Notes: generated by a model not told the origin, from the sequence alone. A stretch of 64,000 nucleotides of DNA from Chlorophyllum brunneum (GCA_963576785.1 OY756145.1:620001-684000); one strand, 5' to 3'. Shown: positions 34,217 to 46,379, numbered from the stretch's first letter. Numbers and translations are program-made.

Positions 34217-36924
34217 ATGGTAGTAACTCGCAAAAAACCTTCGGCCCCGGCCCAGCCAACTTCTCGCACAAATTCGACGCAAGCCTTGCCTCGCGCCGTC
34301 ACTGCTAAACCGACACATCCAAACCTATCCGCAACAGAGCTGCATTCAGAGTCTTCTAGCAAAGACGTGTGCACTTCTTCTGCTCTCTATTTGCAGATGA
34401 ACCTGATCACCATCTCTCTAGGCACCAAACGGCACACTTAAATCGAAGAACAAGAACAAGTCGAGGAAGCCGAAACCATTACAGGCACGCAGAGAAAAGC
34501 GGTCGTTCTTAGACCGTTTATTCTTCCTTTTCCTCGCCACCTTTGCTGCCTACACTCTCTACACTTGCCCGTACGACACTACTCATGAAAACTCACTTTG
34601 TCGCTCCCTTGCAACCTATCGAACCCACGTTCTTGAACCCTACGTTATCCCGCCCGTTCGCGCCGCTATTTCACATCCCATTATAGTCGAACCCTACGAG
34701 AAATACGCGAAACCCATTTATCAAGCCTATGTCCAGCCCGTCACCCCTTACTTGGCTGCCGCACAAAGACGGACAGCCCCCTATGTCAATACCGCGATTG
34801 GCTTTTCCAAACGCTTGTCATCGCGGGTGTGGAACAACGTCTTAGGGGTTTATTGGACCCGTGCGGTGGTACCGAGATACACCATCTATGTTCAACCCCG
34901 CGTCAACAAATATCTTTCACCCATCGTCAAGCGAGCGAAGTATTATAACCGTCAAGCAGAGCCCTACATACGCGCTTTGGCTCATCACACCTCCACCTAC
35001 GCACGCAGGGCCCAGAAACACGCTGTTGAAGCGTATGACCGACTCCAACCCCACGTTGTGAAAGCTTATACCGTTACGAAGCCTCATGTGTTGCGTGCCT
35101 ACGCCCAGGTCAAGCCGTTCCTGTGTCGAGCCACGAATGTAGCACAGTCTAAAGGCAACTATCTGGCATCCGAAGCCATGGTTTTATCTCAAGTTGCACT
35201 TGGACGTGTTGGGGACTTGCGAAGAGAATTCGTGGACCCTCACGTATTGAGGATTTGGGAAAAGGCTGTAGAGAAGTCGGGGCCTTCCTCGACCGAAAGC
35301 GTTCCACCTACCACTTTTGCCACTCCCGCCCAGTCCGAAGTTCCTATTTCATTCGATGATACATCTACACCTGCTCATAATATGTCACCATCTCTGACCA
35401 CGGCAACTGCGACAGTCGAATTCGTTCCCTCACCTTCCGCTGCTCCCGACATTCCCGCCTCAGAAGCACCTTCAGCTGCGGACGCACCTACCGAATCCGT
35501 TGCCGCTCAGACCCCAGAAGACACTCTCGAGAAGGCCGTGAGCGTAGCTGAGGCAAGTGCCGCACACGCGAGTGATGTCATTGGAGAAATGGAGAGAGAG
35601 ATCAAAATGTCCGAGGCCGCCCAGGTATCCCTCACTCCCACCCCGGATCCTGCGGAAACTCACGAGGCTGAGCAGCCCGCACCTTCCCAGACGCCTGTGG
35701 TTCAGGAGGTCTTCGCTGAGCAAATTCCCGTTCCTTCCTCCGAAAGCGATGACTTGGACGACTTTCTGAAAGAGATCGGTCTGACTGAAAAGGAAAGAGC
35801 TCCCGAGCCAGTGCCGGAGCCAGAACCTGTTCCGTTACCCCCGACGGAAGAAGATGAGGAGGCCAAAAGGGCAGCTACCGTTGTAAAACGTGCCGGGATC
35901 GTCAGCAGACATAAGCGCTGGCAGTCCGAATTAAATACTCTCGTGAAAGATATGGAACGCCGGGTGAAAAGGGACGTCGAGACGATTCGTGACGAAGCTA
36001 TTGCACACATCGGCCGGCTTCCTTCGAATAAAGATAGTCCTCCCAACGATGGAAAGGGAAAGGAGGTCATAGACAAGGTTCAGAACGATGGGGAGAAACT
36101 GCTGAAGGGTTTGGAGGCATATGTCAAGAAGCTTATGACCCAAGCAATCGCACCAGAGGATCAGGAGAAGGAAAGGGAAATTTGGGAGAAGGTTGTCGAG
36201 AAAGTTGAGGGCAAGTTCAAGGATGTCGTCAGAAACATCCAGGAAGACGTGCACAACTGGTATGTGTCCGTTAGGGAGAGAGAAACTGAGGCTGTGAGTG
36301 CTTTCTTCTTGGTGTGTTTGTTCATGTCTGACATTTCCTCTCAGGTTCTCGCCGCTGCAGAGCAAGTCAAGTCATTGGCAGGTGATGCACAAGCAGACCT
36401 TGGTCTTGATTATGCGTGGCTAGACGATGTCACCTATAATGATTGGCAGAATTACCATGATCTTATGAGGAGTAAGTGTCTAGAACGTGCTCCCTCGGTC
36501 ATTAATCTGACCATGTTTCCCAGCCTATGAGCGTTTCGACCAGACTGCCCGTTCCTTGCAGAATGGCACTCACACTGATGCTCCCGAAGACCTCCTAATT
36601 CCTGTCCTCAATGGTCTGGACCGTGAAGTTCAAGATATGATTGGTGGTTTTGCAATGAGGATGAACACCCTGGTCCGGGATGGCGATCGATGGTTGGCCG
36701 GTCTTGAGCCCCTACCTGAACCTGAGCTCGAAATCGAAGAGACCGAAGAGGCTGAAGAGGAGGAGTGCGAAGACGAAGAGGAGCCGGAGGTGTCCATCTT
36801 ACCTATTTCCCCCGAACAACCTCCACAGAAAATTCATCCAGAGCAGATCCTGATGGAGAAGTCTCCGGAACAGATCGAAAAGATGGCACAGCAAGCATTT
36901 ATTAACGAAAGGACTGAACTGTAA
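34217..36924 (+). CDS. Single-pass membrane protein with PYV/AY-type repeats and acidic tail, unrecognised
   Basis: No function recognised; it looks like a conserved basidiomycete protein. Exon 1 (50 residues, MVVTRKKPSAPAQPTS) joins APNGTLKSKNKNKSRKPK in phase. A basic stretch precedes a hydrophobic segment at about residues 80-99 (LDRLFFLFLATFAAYTLYTC). Next is an array of imperfect 11-12 residue units with Pro, Tyr/His and Val, for example PYVIPPVRAAISHP, PIYQAYVQPVTPYLA, LQPHVVKAYTVTKPHVLRAY and AQVKPFL. A Pro/Glu-rich linker, a lysine/glutamate-rich helical region (KEREIWEKVVEKVEGKFKDV), and two introns (about 36291-36344 and 36471-36522) lead to a very acidic C-terminal exon (EIEETEEAEEEECEDEEEPE). 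Localisation to an organelle or lipid surface is speculative. Confidence 0.72.
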
Positions 36925-37100
36925 TATCAGTCATCTTATTTTTGCGACCGTTTATCTTATTGCAAAGCGCTGTTCCTTTGCAACTTCTTTCGCCTTCCTT
37001 CACTGGTTGATGTATGCTATTTAAATTACACTAGAAACACTCTATTCAATGTGCATATTTATGCTGTTGTCTTCCTTCGACTCTGGCATTCGTGTGACGC
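36925..37100. other. Short same-strand spacer
   Basis: 3' flank of the previous gene. Near its end it contains TGACGCATG and, just inside the next frame, TGACGTCA (37134-37141), a palindromic CRE/ATF-type site. Function not shown. Confidence 0.35.
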
Positions 37101-39486
37101 ATGAACACGAAGCGACACAATCCCCCGACGCGTGACGTCACCGGTATACTCGCAATACCGCCATCAAGATTCGAAGTTACCATCAAATCTCTCCCTGCAA
37201 CCCTCATGTCCTCTAATCACCAGAAACCAATTACCTATGGCCGTAAGTCGCGAATCTTGCACACCGCCCACCAGGATAGGTCTTCTGGCTTTGGGCCTCC
37301 CTCTCCTGGACCAATTCCCGACGCAGATTTCAACAATACGCACTCTGTGCGCCTATTTTCCACTCAGGGTGCAGCGGGATCGACGGAATCCACTTTGTCC
37401 TCAATGACTTCAGATAAACTCGGGTCTAGGACCCTTTATCAGACTCCTCTTCCCACTCAAGCAGCCAAATCTGAGATTTTCAAGTTGAGCGCGTCGAAAC
37501 CTGTATTGGATCCTCCTGGATATCAGTTTTCGCCTGTCCCGCTTACTGGCCTGGATGCTCCCGTTGCTACGGTCGCTAATACATCCAGGGTAAATGCTAT
37601 GGAAAAGAACGGAAATCCTGTTCGCGCTCGTACTAGCTCTCGTAATCATAAAGAAAACACGGCGCCGAAGGCGAGTCCTCAGTTCTTGCTCCTCACGACT
37701 TGCTCAGGCGCCAGGTGCAGCAGCAAACAGGGGGAGGTTCGCATATACCGTCAAAAGCGCATACATCTACATTTGATCCCAAGAAGTCTACTCGACTTGG
37801 GCTTGCTAGCCCTTTCACGTCTCGACCGTCTTCACCTTCTAATCAGATGAATCGTGAGCATGATGAAATAAAGCAGAATCAAAACTCGCTCCAGGCTCCC
37901 TGGGCTGGTCACAGGACAAGTTTGTCTGATAAACAGCTGAACTCGAACGGTGCTCCGCTACTTTCGACGCTTAACCTCAGTGTGGGCTCCTCAAGTACTA
38001 CGGGACGGTATGGTGGTCACCGCCAAACCGCCCCACAAAGTGCACGAACCTCTCCCACAAAGGAAGACAGGAGCATACTTGCAAATCATCAACGTCGACC
38101 CTCTGCCCCGTCAATGCGTCCGCCCATGGCCTTTTTTGGTATTGCTTCACCTGTTCCTCCGCAAAATTATGGACCCGATGCAACTGCCGTCCAGGACACC
38201 GAAATCACCCTGGAACCAGAGAGCAATTCATTTATGATGCGCTTTGCTTCCTACCTTGAATTTTCTGGTGGGGATTCCGACACTTATTTTGCATCGTCGT
38301 TGGGAGGGGCCGTAGATTTTAACCGTCCCCCATCCCAGATGACCATGTATGCTGCAGAGGTGGATAGTGACGTAGTGACGGATTTCTTCACGCATATACG
38401 GGGGAGGTCAACTCCAGAGCGCGCTCATAGACGATCTCTGCATTCTTTAGCCTACCCCCCTGCTACCTTCGGCCCGCCTGACCAGACAGACGGGGAGTAC
38501 TCGGACATGGACGCCCCTCTCACCGAGATATACTCCCCTTGGCTTAGTGATAGTATCATCTCGCCACCCAGCTATCACATTCGCCAGAGAGGAGAAATTG
38601 CGCCCGCTCCTAGCGCCATGGAGAATATTAGCATGTCAGAAAATATGGAACTTAGTGCGTTGAATATCCAATGATTTGGCTCCGGTCTTCTAAAGCTAGA
38701 GCAGCTCGTCCCATGTCCCCTCAGGTTGGCATGGCTCCGGCTCCGATTCCCCCTTGTAGCGCCATGGATGCTGCGGCAGCCGGTAACGCTACAAAAGTCA
38801 AGGAACGTCGGTCGAAGCCGGCATTGCCGAGACTACGAACAACGGGGTTAACCTTCACGCGAGCTGGCCCTACCCAAAATGCTACCCAGGTTATCGGCAA
38901 TAGCATTGGTGGCGAGTATGAAGAAATCCAAAGTCCCCCTGAGGCTCAGTCCATTCGGAATACCTCTGGTACTGCGAGGACCAGGAGCGGAACCATCATT
39001 CCGGGTGCTAGCGCTGATGGCTACGCGGCGGGAAAGAGAAACCGCAGCGGTACTATTGTCCCGGGTGGTGGTGGAGCAAGGCGCACCAGGAGCGGAACTG
39101 TCATTCAAGCCGACCGAGTTGAGCGGATGGAACTTCCTGGCGCTGACGAGGATCGGTCGCAGGACAATGCGGAATTCCAGGATGAAACATGTTCTTGCTG
39201 TTCCTCTGATGATGAATTGATGCTCCGCTCTCATTCGCACTACGACCTAGGGACAGAAGATCTAGAGTGGGAAGTCGCAGATCCGCCCTCGCCCGTAGTG
39301 CGACGGCTCCGAAGAGCGACACGACGGCATGCATTGAGCGCTCGGGGAAAAAAACGAGGTAAGAACAAGAGGAGTCGTCCACCCCTTGGCGCTGCTGTCG
39401 AGGAGGTTTGGGAGAACGGAATTGAGGGCGATATTGATGACGATGAGCTCGACTTGCTTGGGTCTTTCGTACCGAGGGAGTGGTGA
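37101..39486 (+). CDS. Serine/proline-rich protein with RSGT repeats, unrecognised
   Basis: Mostly low-complexity, Ser/Pro/Arg-rich sequence with no recognised domain. The first frame begins at ATG 37101, or more plausibly at ATG 37207 (MSSNHQKPITYGRKSR). It must pass into another frame near 37690-37720; I found no convincing intron there, so the boundary is uncertain. The middle part runs from LRRQVQQQTGGGSHIPSK to MEL, then a clear 50 nt intron (GTGCGT...GAGCAG, about 38654-38703) joins ARPMSPQVGMAPAPIPP. The C-terminal part has three RTRSGTI/V-type repeats (TARTRSGTIIPG, KRNRSGTIVPG, RRTRSGTVIQ), a CSCCSSDDE patch, very basic RRLRRATRRHALSARGKKRG, and an acidic end. A nuclear or cell-polarity phosphoprotein is possible, without proof. 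Confidence 0.6.
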
Positions 39487-42008
39487 CATTGGTGTTTCGT
39501 GACCTTTCCTTTGTCCCGCGCCACCCCCTATTGACTTCTTTGACAGATAACCGACCTACTGCCCCTCTTTCTCAGCTTTTCTTTCTCAATCGCTGAATCC
39601 GAACAGTTCTCGGAAGCTTTACCGAATGCCTCACCATCTCATTTCTCATCTGCCCGCGCTGGACGTACTTATTGGGATGACGAAATTAAGATCATCGACG
39701 ATCGACTGGCCGTGGAAATCTCCTCTCGCAATGGCTCCTTGGCTATCGTTTCCCAAGGTTTGACTTGACACCTGGCGTTCCTAACTATTTGACTGCTCTG
39801 CACCCGGTTCCGCTCTGTAATCGTACTCTCTGGTTTGTTCGGTTGCTGTCACAATACGACACTTAACTTTTTTGCCACATGGAGGCCACGTTCTCTAGCT
39901 GTCATACATGATTCAGTTTAGGTCCTCGACCCCGCTGGATCGGATTTATATTGTTATGTAAAGCACAGGTGCTGCCTCAAATGCAGCCGGCGTAGGTATG
40001 GACGAATCGGCAACCTTTTGTGGCCAGATTTTGTGAAGACAGACAGAACTTACGGGTTTAAGGCATTTATCCCACACCTGTGAACGAGAAATGACTAAGA
40101 TCTTTACAGAAGATTCTGCAAATATATCAGAACGGGGCTCTCGTTATTGCTTTGAATCTATTGACTGCTCTAGGTATTCAATCAGGAATTCATGACATGA
40201 CAGGCCCACACACGTTCAGCTAAGAGATGGCTCCGGTTTCATGGAGGGCGCTTTCAGGATGGTGTGAGACTCCGCGCTATCGAATCCACCTTTTTTTATC
40301 ACTTTCAAATGGGCGAATTACTCAAGCTAACGCGGGAAGACATTGTGAAAAACTGACGCAGACGGCATCAGCCGACAGGATCGACTAGAACTGTGGTTAC
40401 ATCTCCTTCCATGTCTCGCGTATCGACTCCGGCCTCGTCTATGTCCATTCTCCTGGAATGTAGTACACTCTCTGGCGGTACATGATCAGCATTGCTATGC
40501 AGGGACCGATCATGAGGTCATTTAATAGCATAGTAGTTATACACAAGTCGGAGTTCAAAGCTGTCCTGGGTCATTCGCTTATGGGTTGGTGCGATTCCAC
40601 GTATCTATCCTTCCTTCTGATCCCACTCGGTGACTTTACTTCATTGATACCTTTTCATCTCCTTCTGATAAGGCCCACTATACGTTGTGCTTACCTCTGA
40701 AACGGTGCGGCATAATGAGTGGGAAACAGCCAGTACGACACCCATTAAATACGTAAGATACATTCAGGTTTGGGTGGTTGTTACCGTATGATTGATGGAC
40801 CGGTGGCTGCCCTTGGTTGCCACTACATTGGTCGCCAGATTTCAGAGCCGATTTATTCTCAGGCTTACGTGTGATAGGTGTGACATCAATCATCGTCCTC
40901 ATTCCCGCATTCGTGCTATATCATTTGACTCAACCATACTGCATAGCGTCCCTATAACCTCCAGGACATACGGACATAATGGGATTGCCAGCCCAAGCCG
41001 GAAGAGATCCGCGGAAATGTTGAGAAGTTATTTTTATGGGGCGCTAATGGTCCTTTGCGAACACTGTTCTCTCCTCTCATCCTTACTTTTGTGGCAAATT
41101 TCATCGTAGTTCCCCATTGAAACACAGTTACGTGTTTAAGTTCCCTAACCAGGTAACCAATGTTATTATCGGGTATTCCAGACTGGTAGGCTTTCCCTGA
41201 AGGATTTTAATTTTTGGCGAACCTTGATAGAAGCTCACGGATGCAGGGTCCTCTTGGAGCCCTTCCGCTCTTCTCAACTCAAAGTCCGTTGCATCCGGGT
41301 GATACTTTAAAAAGAGGGACGGGGACTTGACAATGGATCGCACGCTGATAAACGTCGCGTAATGATTCCCAGAGCCAAACATGGTCAAGCGTTCTTCAGG
41401 GACGAGATTCGTATACTGCCAGGTTTAGCCCGTCGGATCACCCGATGTGCCTCCGACGATAGAAAAAAAACCCAAGTTACTCGAGGCAAATGTGAGAACA
41501 TCGTAAGGTTGTTGCCAACATCCAATCCCAAGTTCTTCACCGACAGGGACCCTCCCGAGTCGGAACGAAAAGCCAAAAGAGTTGAGATGTCGCTCATTCA
41601 GGTTTGGAGACATGTGAACAACCGAACACGCCGATCTTTGCGAAGTTAGGGTTCGAGTATGGCTCACAAAGAGGAGCTAGAGTGCGTATTAGTCAAAAGT
41701 GGGAACCAAGGGTTTTTTTCCTTACTGCGTCGGAGCTTGTGGAGATTGGGATGAAGAAGTTGATTGTCGATCTTGTTCGTAATGCGCCATATTTTTATGG
41801 AAGGGATCTGGAGTCTTTCACAGTTTACCAAAAAAGACGAACAAATTATAAGCGAACAAATCGGACCAAAAAAATAATAATTCCTGTCCCCGCTTTTACG
41901 GTGCCGCCATTTGAAAGGCAAAGGGTAGATTATCAGGCTACAACAGATCGAATTACTCAAGCCAAAATGAACATTAAGATAATAAACGCCACAGACCCCC
42001 AGATATCT
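39487..42008. other. Gene-poor stretch of 2.5 kb
   Basis: No gene recognised. On the minus strand at 41128-41667 several overlapping frames look partly coding (for example EPYSNPNFAKIGVFGCSHV and SGNHYATFISVRSIVKSPSL) but they cannot be joined into a continuous product, so a decayed gene is possible. The rest shows nothing. Confidence 0.4.
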
Positions 42009-42997
42009 TCAATCGTCGGCGTTGGCGTCGGGTTCGGCTGCTCTCCATTTCAAGTTGTTCTCATAGAAGGTAAGCAGCTGTTAATCGAACAAATAAATCA
42101 ACCATTAAGTGCGGGTTGGATTGACGAATAGCCCACCTTCTGCGGGAAACGCTTTCGACAAATGGCGCCTTCTTCACGGATCTGTTCCCCGTTTTTCCTG
42201 TGGGCATTGCAGTCAGTATGGAGATGAAATAGCACTTTTTTTTTTGAGGAACGTACAAAGTGAAGTAAATCACCAGACCTTCATCTGTGCGTTCGACTGT
42301 GTCAACCGTATCGACAAGGTCTTCCCAACTTTCCCTGTCCATGTATTTTCCCATATCCAAGAGGCGCACTAGCGGCTCCTCCTTTACCTTCCTTCCCCTT
42401 GCTGCTGGTTTGTGTGCCTTCCTATTACGGACTGCTCCCTCTTCTTCGTCGGACTCGAGCTTGGTCGTTGGTTTCTTGCCGCGTTTCTTTACTGCCGAGT
42501 CTGTGCCAGACTCCTCATCCGCAGTTACGGATTTCCGGGAACGTTTGGCTGTCTTGGGTTCCATGGACTTCCGGGGTTTCTTCTTTGGATTTTTTCTCCA
42601 GAATTCATCCACAAGCTCTTTCGCGTTCCTGCAATGGTGGGTGAGTGGCGTCGGCTACATCGTTACCGCCTCGCTCGCTTACTCGGTATCCCGTTCGTCT
42701 ACCCAACTGTTCTCCCCTACTCCATACCCTTTCCATTTCACAAGATACCCCATTCGACCCTAAGACGTGGCAGTTCCACGCGTCGTCCTCAGTTGAGTGT
42801 CAAGTGAACGGAGGTAGAGAGCGGCTCACCTCAGGAAAAGCACCCCTTTTCGCGTCTAAGATTTCCTCAATCTCGTATTCAGAACCGTCCTCGTCTCCGG
42901 CGTCAGACCCTTCATCGTTGACGCCTTTTTCAACTATATCAACGTTCATAGCATTCTCGGTCTCGGATTCAACCAATTCAGGTGACTGTCGAGCCAT
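42009..42997 (-). CDS. Heterochromatin protein 1 (HP1), chromodomain plus chromo shadow domain
   Basis: HP1 binds histone H3 methylated at K9 through its chromodomain and dimerises through the chromo shadow domain to build heterochromatin. The acidic N-terminus leads to the chromodomain EYEIEEILDAKRGAFPE, spliced to GRMGYLVKWKGYGVGENSWV and DERDTE, then NAKELVDEFWRK. Cage aromatics are visible: Tyr of EYEIEE, Trp of VKWKGY and Trp of NSW. A basic Lys-rich hinge follows (KKKPRKSMEPKTAKRSRKS). The chromo shadow domain runs from ESWEDLVDTVDTVERTDEG through YFTL, joined to KNGEQIREEGAICRKRFPQK, and after a last intron LLTFYENNLKW. Stop TGA at 42009-42011. Four introns, all in phase. Confidence 0.94.
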
Positions 42998-43224
42998 GAA
43001 AGTTACAGGTAAGTCAGAGGGTGGTGATGTTGGAGCAAGCTCGAGGTCGCGCCAGTGAGGACCGTGTGAACACTATTTGTACACCACAAACACAAGACAC
43101 TTGATCATGTTCGGCGGCGTCTACTACATTTCTCTGGCGACGAGATTATGGCTATGTAGAGGGACACCAGAGGCAAGTAGTATACGAGAATACAATAGCT
43201 AAACAGCAGAAACAGGCTGCATAG

Positions 43225-43922
43225 CTATTTGCGACGGCCTGGGCTGGCACTGCGACCCCGTGCTCTGCCTTTCTTGGGGCCAGTCGGAGGAGGACGAACA
43301 AAAGCGTAGTCACAGTGAACAGCCTGCTCTAGCAGAACAGTTCCTGAGGCCCCGTCAATTGCGGTTTGAGCTTCGCCCATCGTCTCGTATTCGACGAGGG
43401 CATAACCCTGTGCAACTCCATGAACAGGAGACGAGAACACAACAAAATAGCACATACCTTGACATAGCCGGTTCGTCTGTCGAGGTTGAGGTGGAGGTTC
43501 TTGATCTCCCCAAACTCTGCAAACTTGTCCTGAACATCTTCTTCAGTCGCTTCTTCATGGACATTTGTGACGAGTACAATCCATCCTTCAACAGCTAAAA
43601 TAGCCGCTCGTGAGCGGACTCAATGAAAATTCGTAAAGCCAAGATCGTACACCGCGCAGCCCTAGTATCCGAGCCGGTGGTTGCTGACTCTACTCTGTCG
43701 TAGGTCGCGTCCGCTGACGTTTTTGTATCACTGTCGCCTTTGAAAAAAGACGAGGGATCAGTAGGGTATCTGGGCAATTCAAACCCTGCGCACCAGTATT
43801 TTGGAAACCCCTGCCTCTCCTGCGAATGGCACCTCCGGCCTCGACTGGTCCCTATGAGCGTGACCAAGCAAAGATATTGTAATTTACACACCATCATCGA
43901 TATTCATCTCATCCTCGGACAT
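43225..43922 (-). CDS. Exon junction complex RNA-binding protein Y14 (RBM8A)
   Basis: Y14 pairs with Mago nashi in the exon junction complex, marking spliced mRNAs. The N-terminus [11 protein letters not shown] is joined to [20 protein letters not shown]. The RRM begins [20 protein letters not shown], a phrase typical of Y14, with [20 protein letters not shown] then [13 protein letters not shown] as RNP1 region. The C-terminus is [20 protein letters not shown] then PGRRK, the RS/RG tail. The first intron uses either GTGTGT or GTGTAA; GTGTAA keeps the frame. At least four introns, fitting an intron-rich genome that retains the complex. Stop TAG at 43225-43227. Confidence 0.93.
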
Positions 43923-44374
43923 GCTGGGGGATCCTGAAATGAGTGGTTTGGAAAAAGACTCCAAACTTTCGGCGTGACATGTTACACGGGATCCGGCCGG
44001 CCGGCAGCGGACCTTCGGAGGCCGAGCTAGCCGAAGGACGGATAATAAAATAAAATAAACTCGGCTGACTATTTCCTAAATCATCGCAGCCAAACTCAGA
44101 TTGTTGGGAATTAGTCGACTGTCAGCAGAACTAACAATAGTGGCAAGTTAGACCAGGAGCGTAATCCCGACGTTTGACTCTTTTTGTACAGCAAAATTTA
44201 TTCAAAGTTTTCCTTATACGCATGGATCTCGTGCCTGGGGTCGATGAATCTCATTTCCCTAGGGTCGTTGAACTGATGATTGAAATCGGGCGTGTGAGGC
44301 TTTCGCTTAAAAGCACAGTTGGAAACTGCCTCCTACCAGGCCACCCTTTGACTTACATTCCACTCACCACCGTC
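43923..44374. other. Divergent upstream region of Y14 and MYND genes
   Basis: 452 bp. Contains a GC-rich palindromic patch near 43992-44006 (GGATCCGGCCGGCCGGCAGC, with CCGGCCGG core) followed by an A/T-rich run (AATAAAATAAAATAAA) near 44043-44058. Regulatory roles not shown. Confidence 0.35.
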
Positions 44375-45128
44375 ATGCACGCAGTTCCAGTCATCAACCA
44401 CCCATGTACCCTTTGTTGCCGCCCGACCTCTATGTGGTGCAGCCGCTGCCAAGCTGCTTGGTACTGTACACCCGAGCACCTCCACCAAGTAGGCCCACAT
44501 CCCCGTCTACTCACCCATCTTGTTGCTCATACTTCTCTCAGGATTGGGCTCGCCATAGGAAGGAATGCGTTCCGGCAACCCAGTCCAACAGCAGTGGCAG
44601 CTCTTCCAATTCCTCCGGAACCTACAACGGGGTCAACATGATCGCCACACCCCCACCTGCCGAACCACAGTATATTGCTGTTTCTGCCATTCTCTTTTCC
44701 CCCGAAGAAGGTGAATTACTTGTTTCTTGCGCCCTACTTCGCCTTTGACTTACTGACCCGATCCAGAGCGCCCTCGCATTATCACGATCAACTGCCGACC
44801 CTCACACAAACCTTCGCAGGGCATGTGCCCCATACCGATGGTTCGGGATCATTTTAGCGACGGCACTCCTGAAGGCATCGTCTTGACACAGGGTCTCAAC
44901 AGCGAGCCTTTGCGTTTTCCCCTTCATCTATGGTACTCTCCAAACGCACTCAAAAAAGGCGCCCCAGTCAACCGGGCTATTTACCACATCACCTCGGGCG
45001 CTGCCCCCAAAGCCTGGTGCGGAACCGTCGTGGTTCTCAAGTTCAATGGATCTAGGAGGCAAGGCTATTCGGATGCCGGTTCCAACGACCTCCCTGCCCT
45101 TTCGGCTTACTTCCTAGCTTACAACTAA
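44375..45128 (+). CDS. MYND-type zinc finger protein
   Basis: Small MYND finger protein, probably a protein-interaction factor. The finger reads CTLCCRPTSMWCSRCQAAWY then CTPEHLHQ, spliced in phase to DWARHRKEC, giving the CxxC...CxxC...YC...H...HxxxC zinc pattern. After a Ser/Asn-rich linker (NSSGSSSNSSGTYNG) comes AEPQYIAVSAILFSPEEE, an intron, then RPRIITINCRPSHKPSQGMC and a globular C-terminal part (LRFPLHLWYSPNAL, AWCGTVVVLKFNG). Similar architecture is common in Agaricomycetes; function unknown. Start ATG 44375 chosen as it directly precedes the finger. Stop TAA at 45126-45128. Confidence 0.85.
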
Positions 45129-46379
45129 TTGACCGTCGCTAACGACGTCTAATCGGACGGATCACTTCCCCCGCGTTACTGATCCTCTGGGTCGCGAGGC
45201 CTGACCCTGGCCCCATCGAAAATTGACCGATCACACCGTTGTGCGTCACAGTGTAGGTTTCGTTTTGCTTAATTGTAGCATACATAATATTCTTTTCATG
45301 GATATAGTCATCCTAGATAGGACTGTAGAGACACCATTCGTCTTTGATTCGAAAATTTGCCAATCCCGCTAGCCGGGTTAACTGGACCGCTCAAAACAGG
45401 TTGATCAAAAACTTAGCCGATTTCCGCTGTCGTATTCCTTCACCCGTATCATGAACGCAACCATTTGTAACCAGATCTGCTAGAATCACCTTTACCCATA
45501 ACGGACCGCATCAACATCAGAAAGAAGGTTCAGAAGCGTGAAGAAGAGAAGCGAATCATCCGAGCAACGGTTCTTGATGCCCATGCATTGGTGATAACCA
45601 CGTGTCAAGAGCAAAAAATCTTCCATGCCAACGAGGTTCGTAGGCCATTTAGTTAGCCGATGCGAGAGTCGGCACCCACAAGTCCGACTTTACAGGAGGC
45701 GCGATGTCATACTATGTGTGTTTCATGTAGCAGGTGCTCACTCGGCGAACCCTGTGTATGTAAGAAACCCCGCGTCGTCAAGCAGCAATCATGACCCATG
45801 GTGACAACACCACTGCAGGTCAGGAATAGCGCATTATTGTGGATAATGATCGTTCGTCCAAAACCTTGTCAGTCTTTCCGGTTGCGAGATCCACTCCGTC
45901 AGTGTCACAACGTTTTTTTAGATCATGGACCCGGGCCGTGTCTTTCGGCAAATTTTCAGAATGGAAGCCGGGCGCAAGAAAAATTCAAGGAGTCTAGTAA
46001 AATTCTTGCATGGCCGTTGCTCGCACATTCGATGATCAGTTCCTGCAATGATAAAGTGTATCAAGGTGTAAGTCTGGACCTTTGCAGGTGGCTTGCTCTT
46101 GACATCACGGACAGCGCGTGTCAATTGGCTCATTAATCACCATATTCATACACGGGACCGCTCAAATTCAGATAACAACAATTCAATTCAGACTCAAAAT
46201 AAGATCCAAAACATGTGGAACTGTCGTGTCCACCTCATGAAGCTACAATAGCGAATTTCGGGCTTCGATCTGGCTTGCTATTTCAAATCACAACAGCCAA
46301 TAATAGGTGGATCTCTGCTTTGTCAGCTTCATGACATAAGCGAAGATTGCTCATTCGGATTGGTTGGCGCTTACCCACC
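45129..46379. other. Intergenic stretch of 1.25 kb
   Basis: No gene recognised. A short lysine/arginine-rich + strand frame near 45498-45610 (DRINIRKKVQKREEEKRIIR) looks helical but is not connected to other exons. Confidence 0.35.

Noticed and set aside
45498..45650. Lysine-rich helix DRINIRKKVQKREEEKRIIR
   Set aside because: Too short, no start or splice context, and not joinable to RRP4 or the MYND gene.
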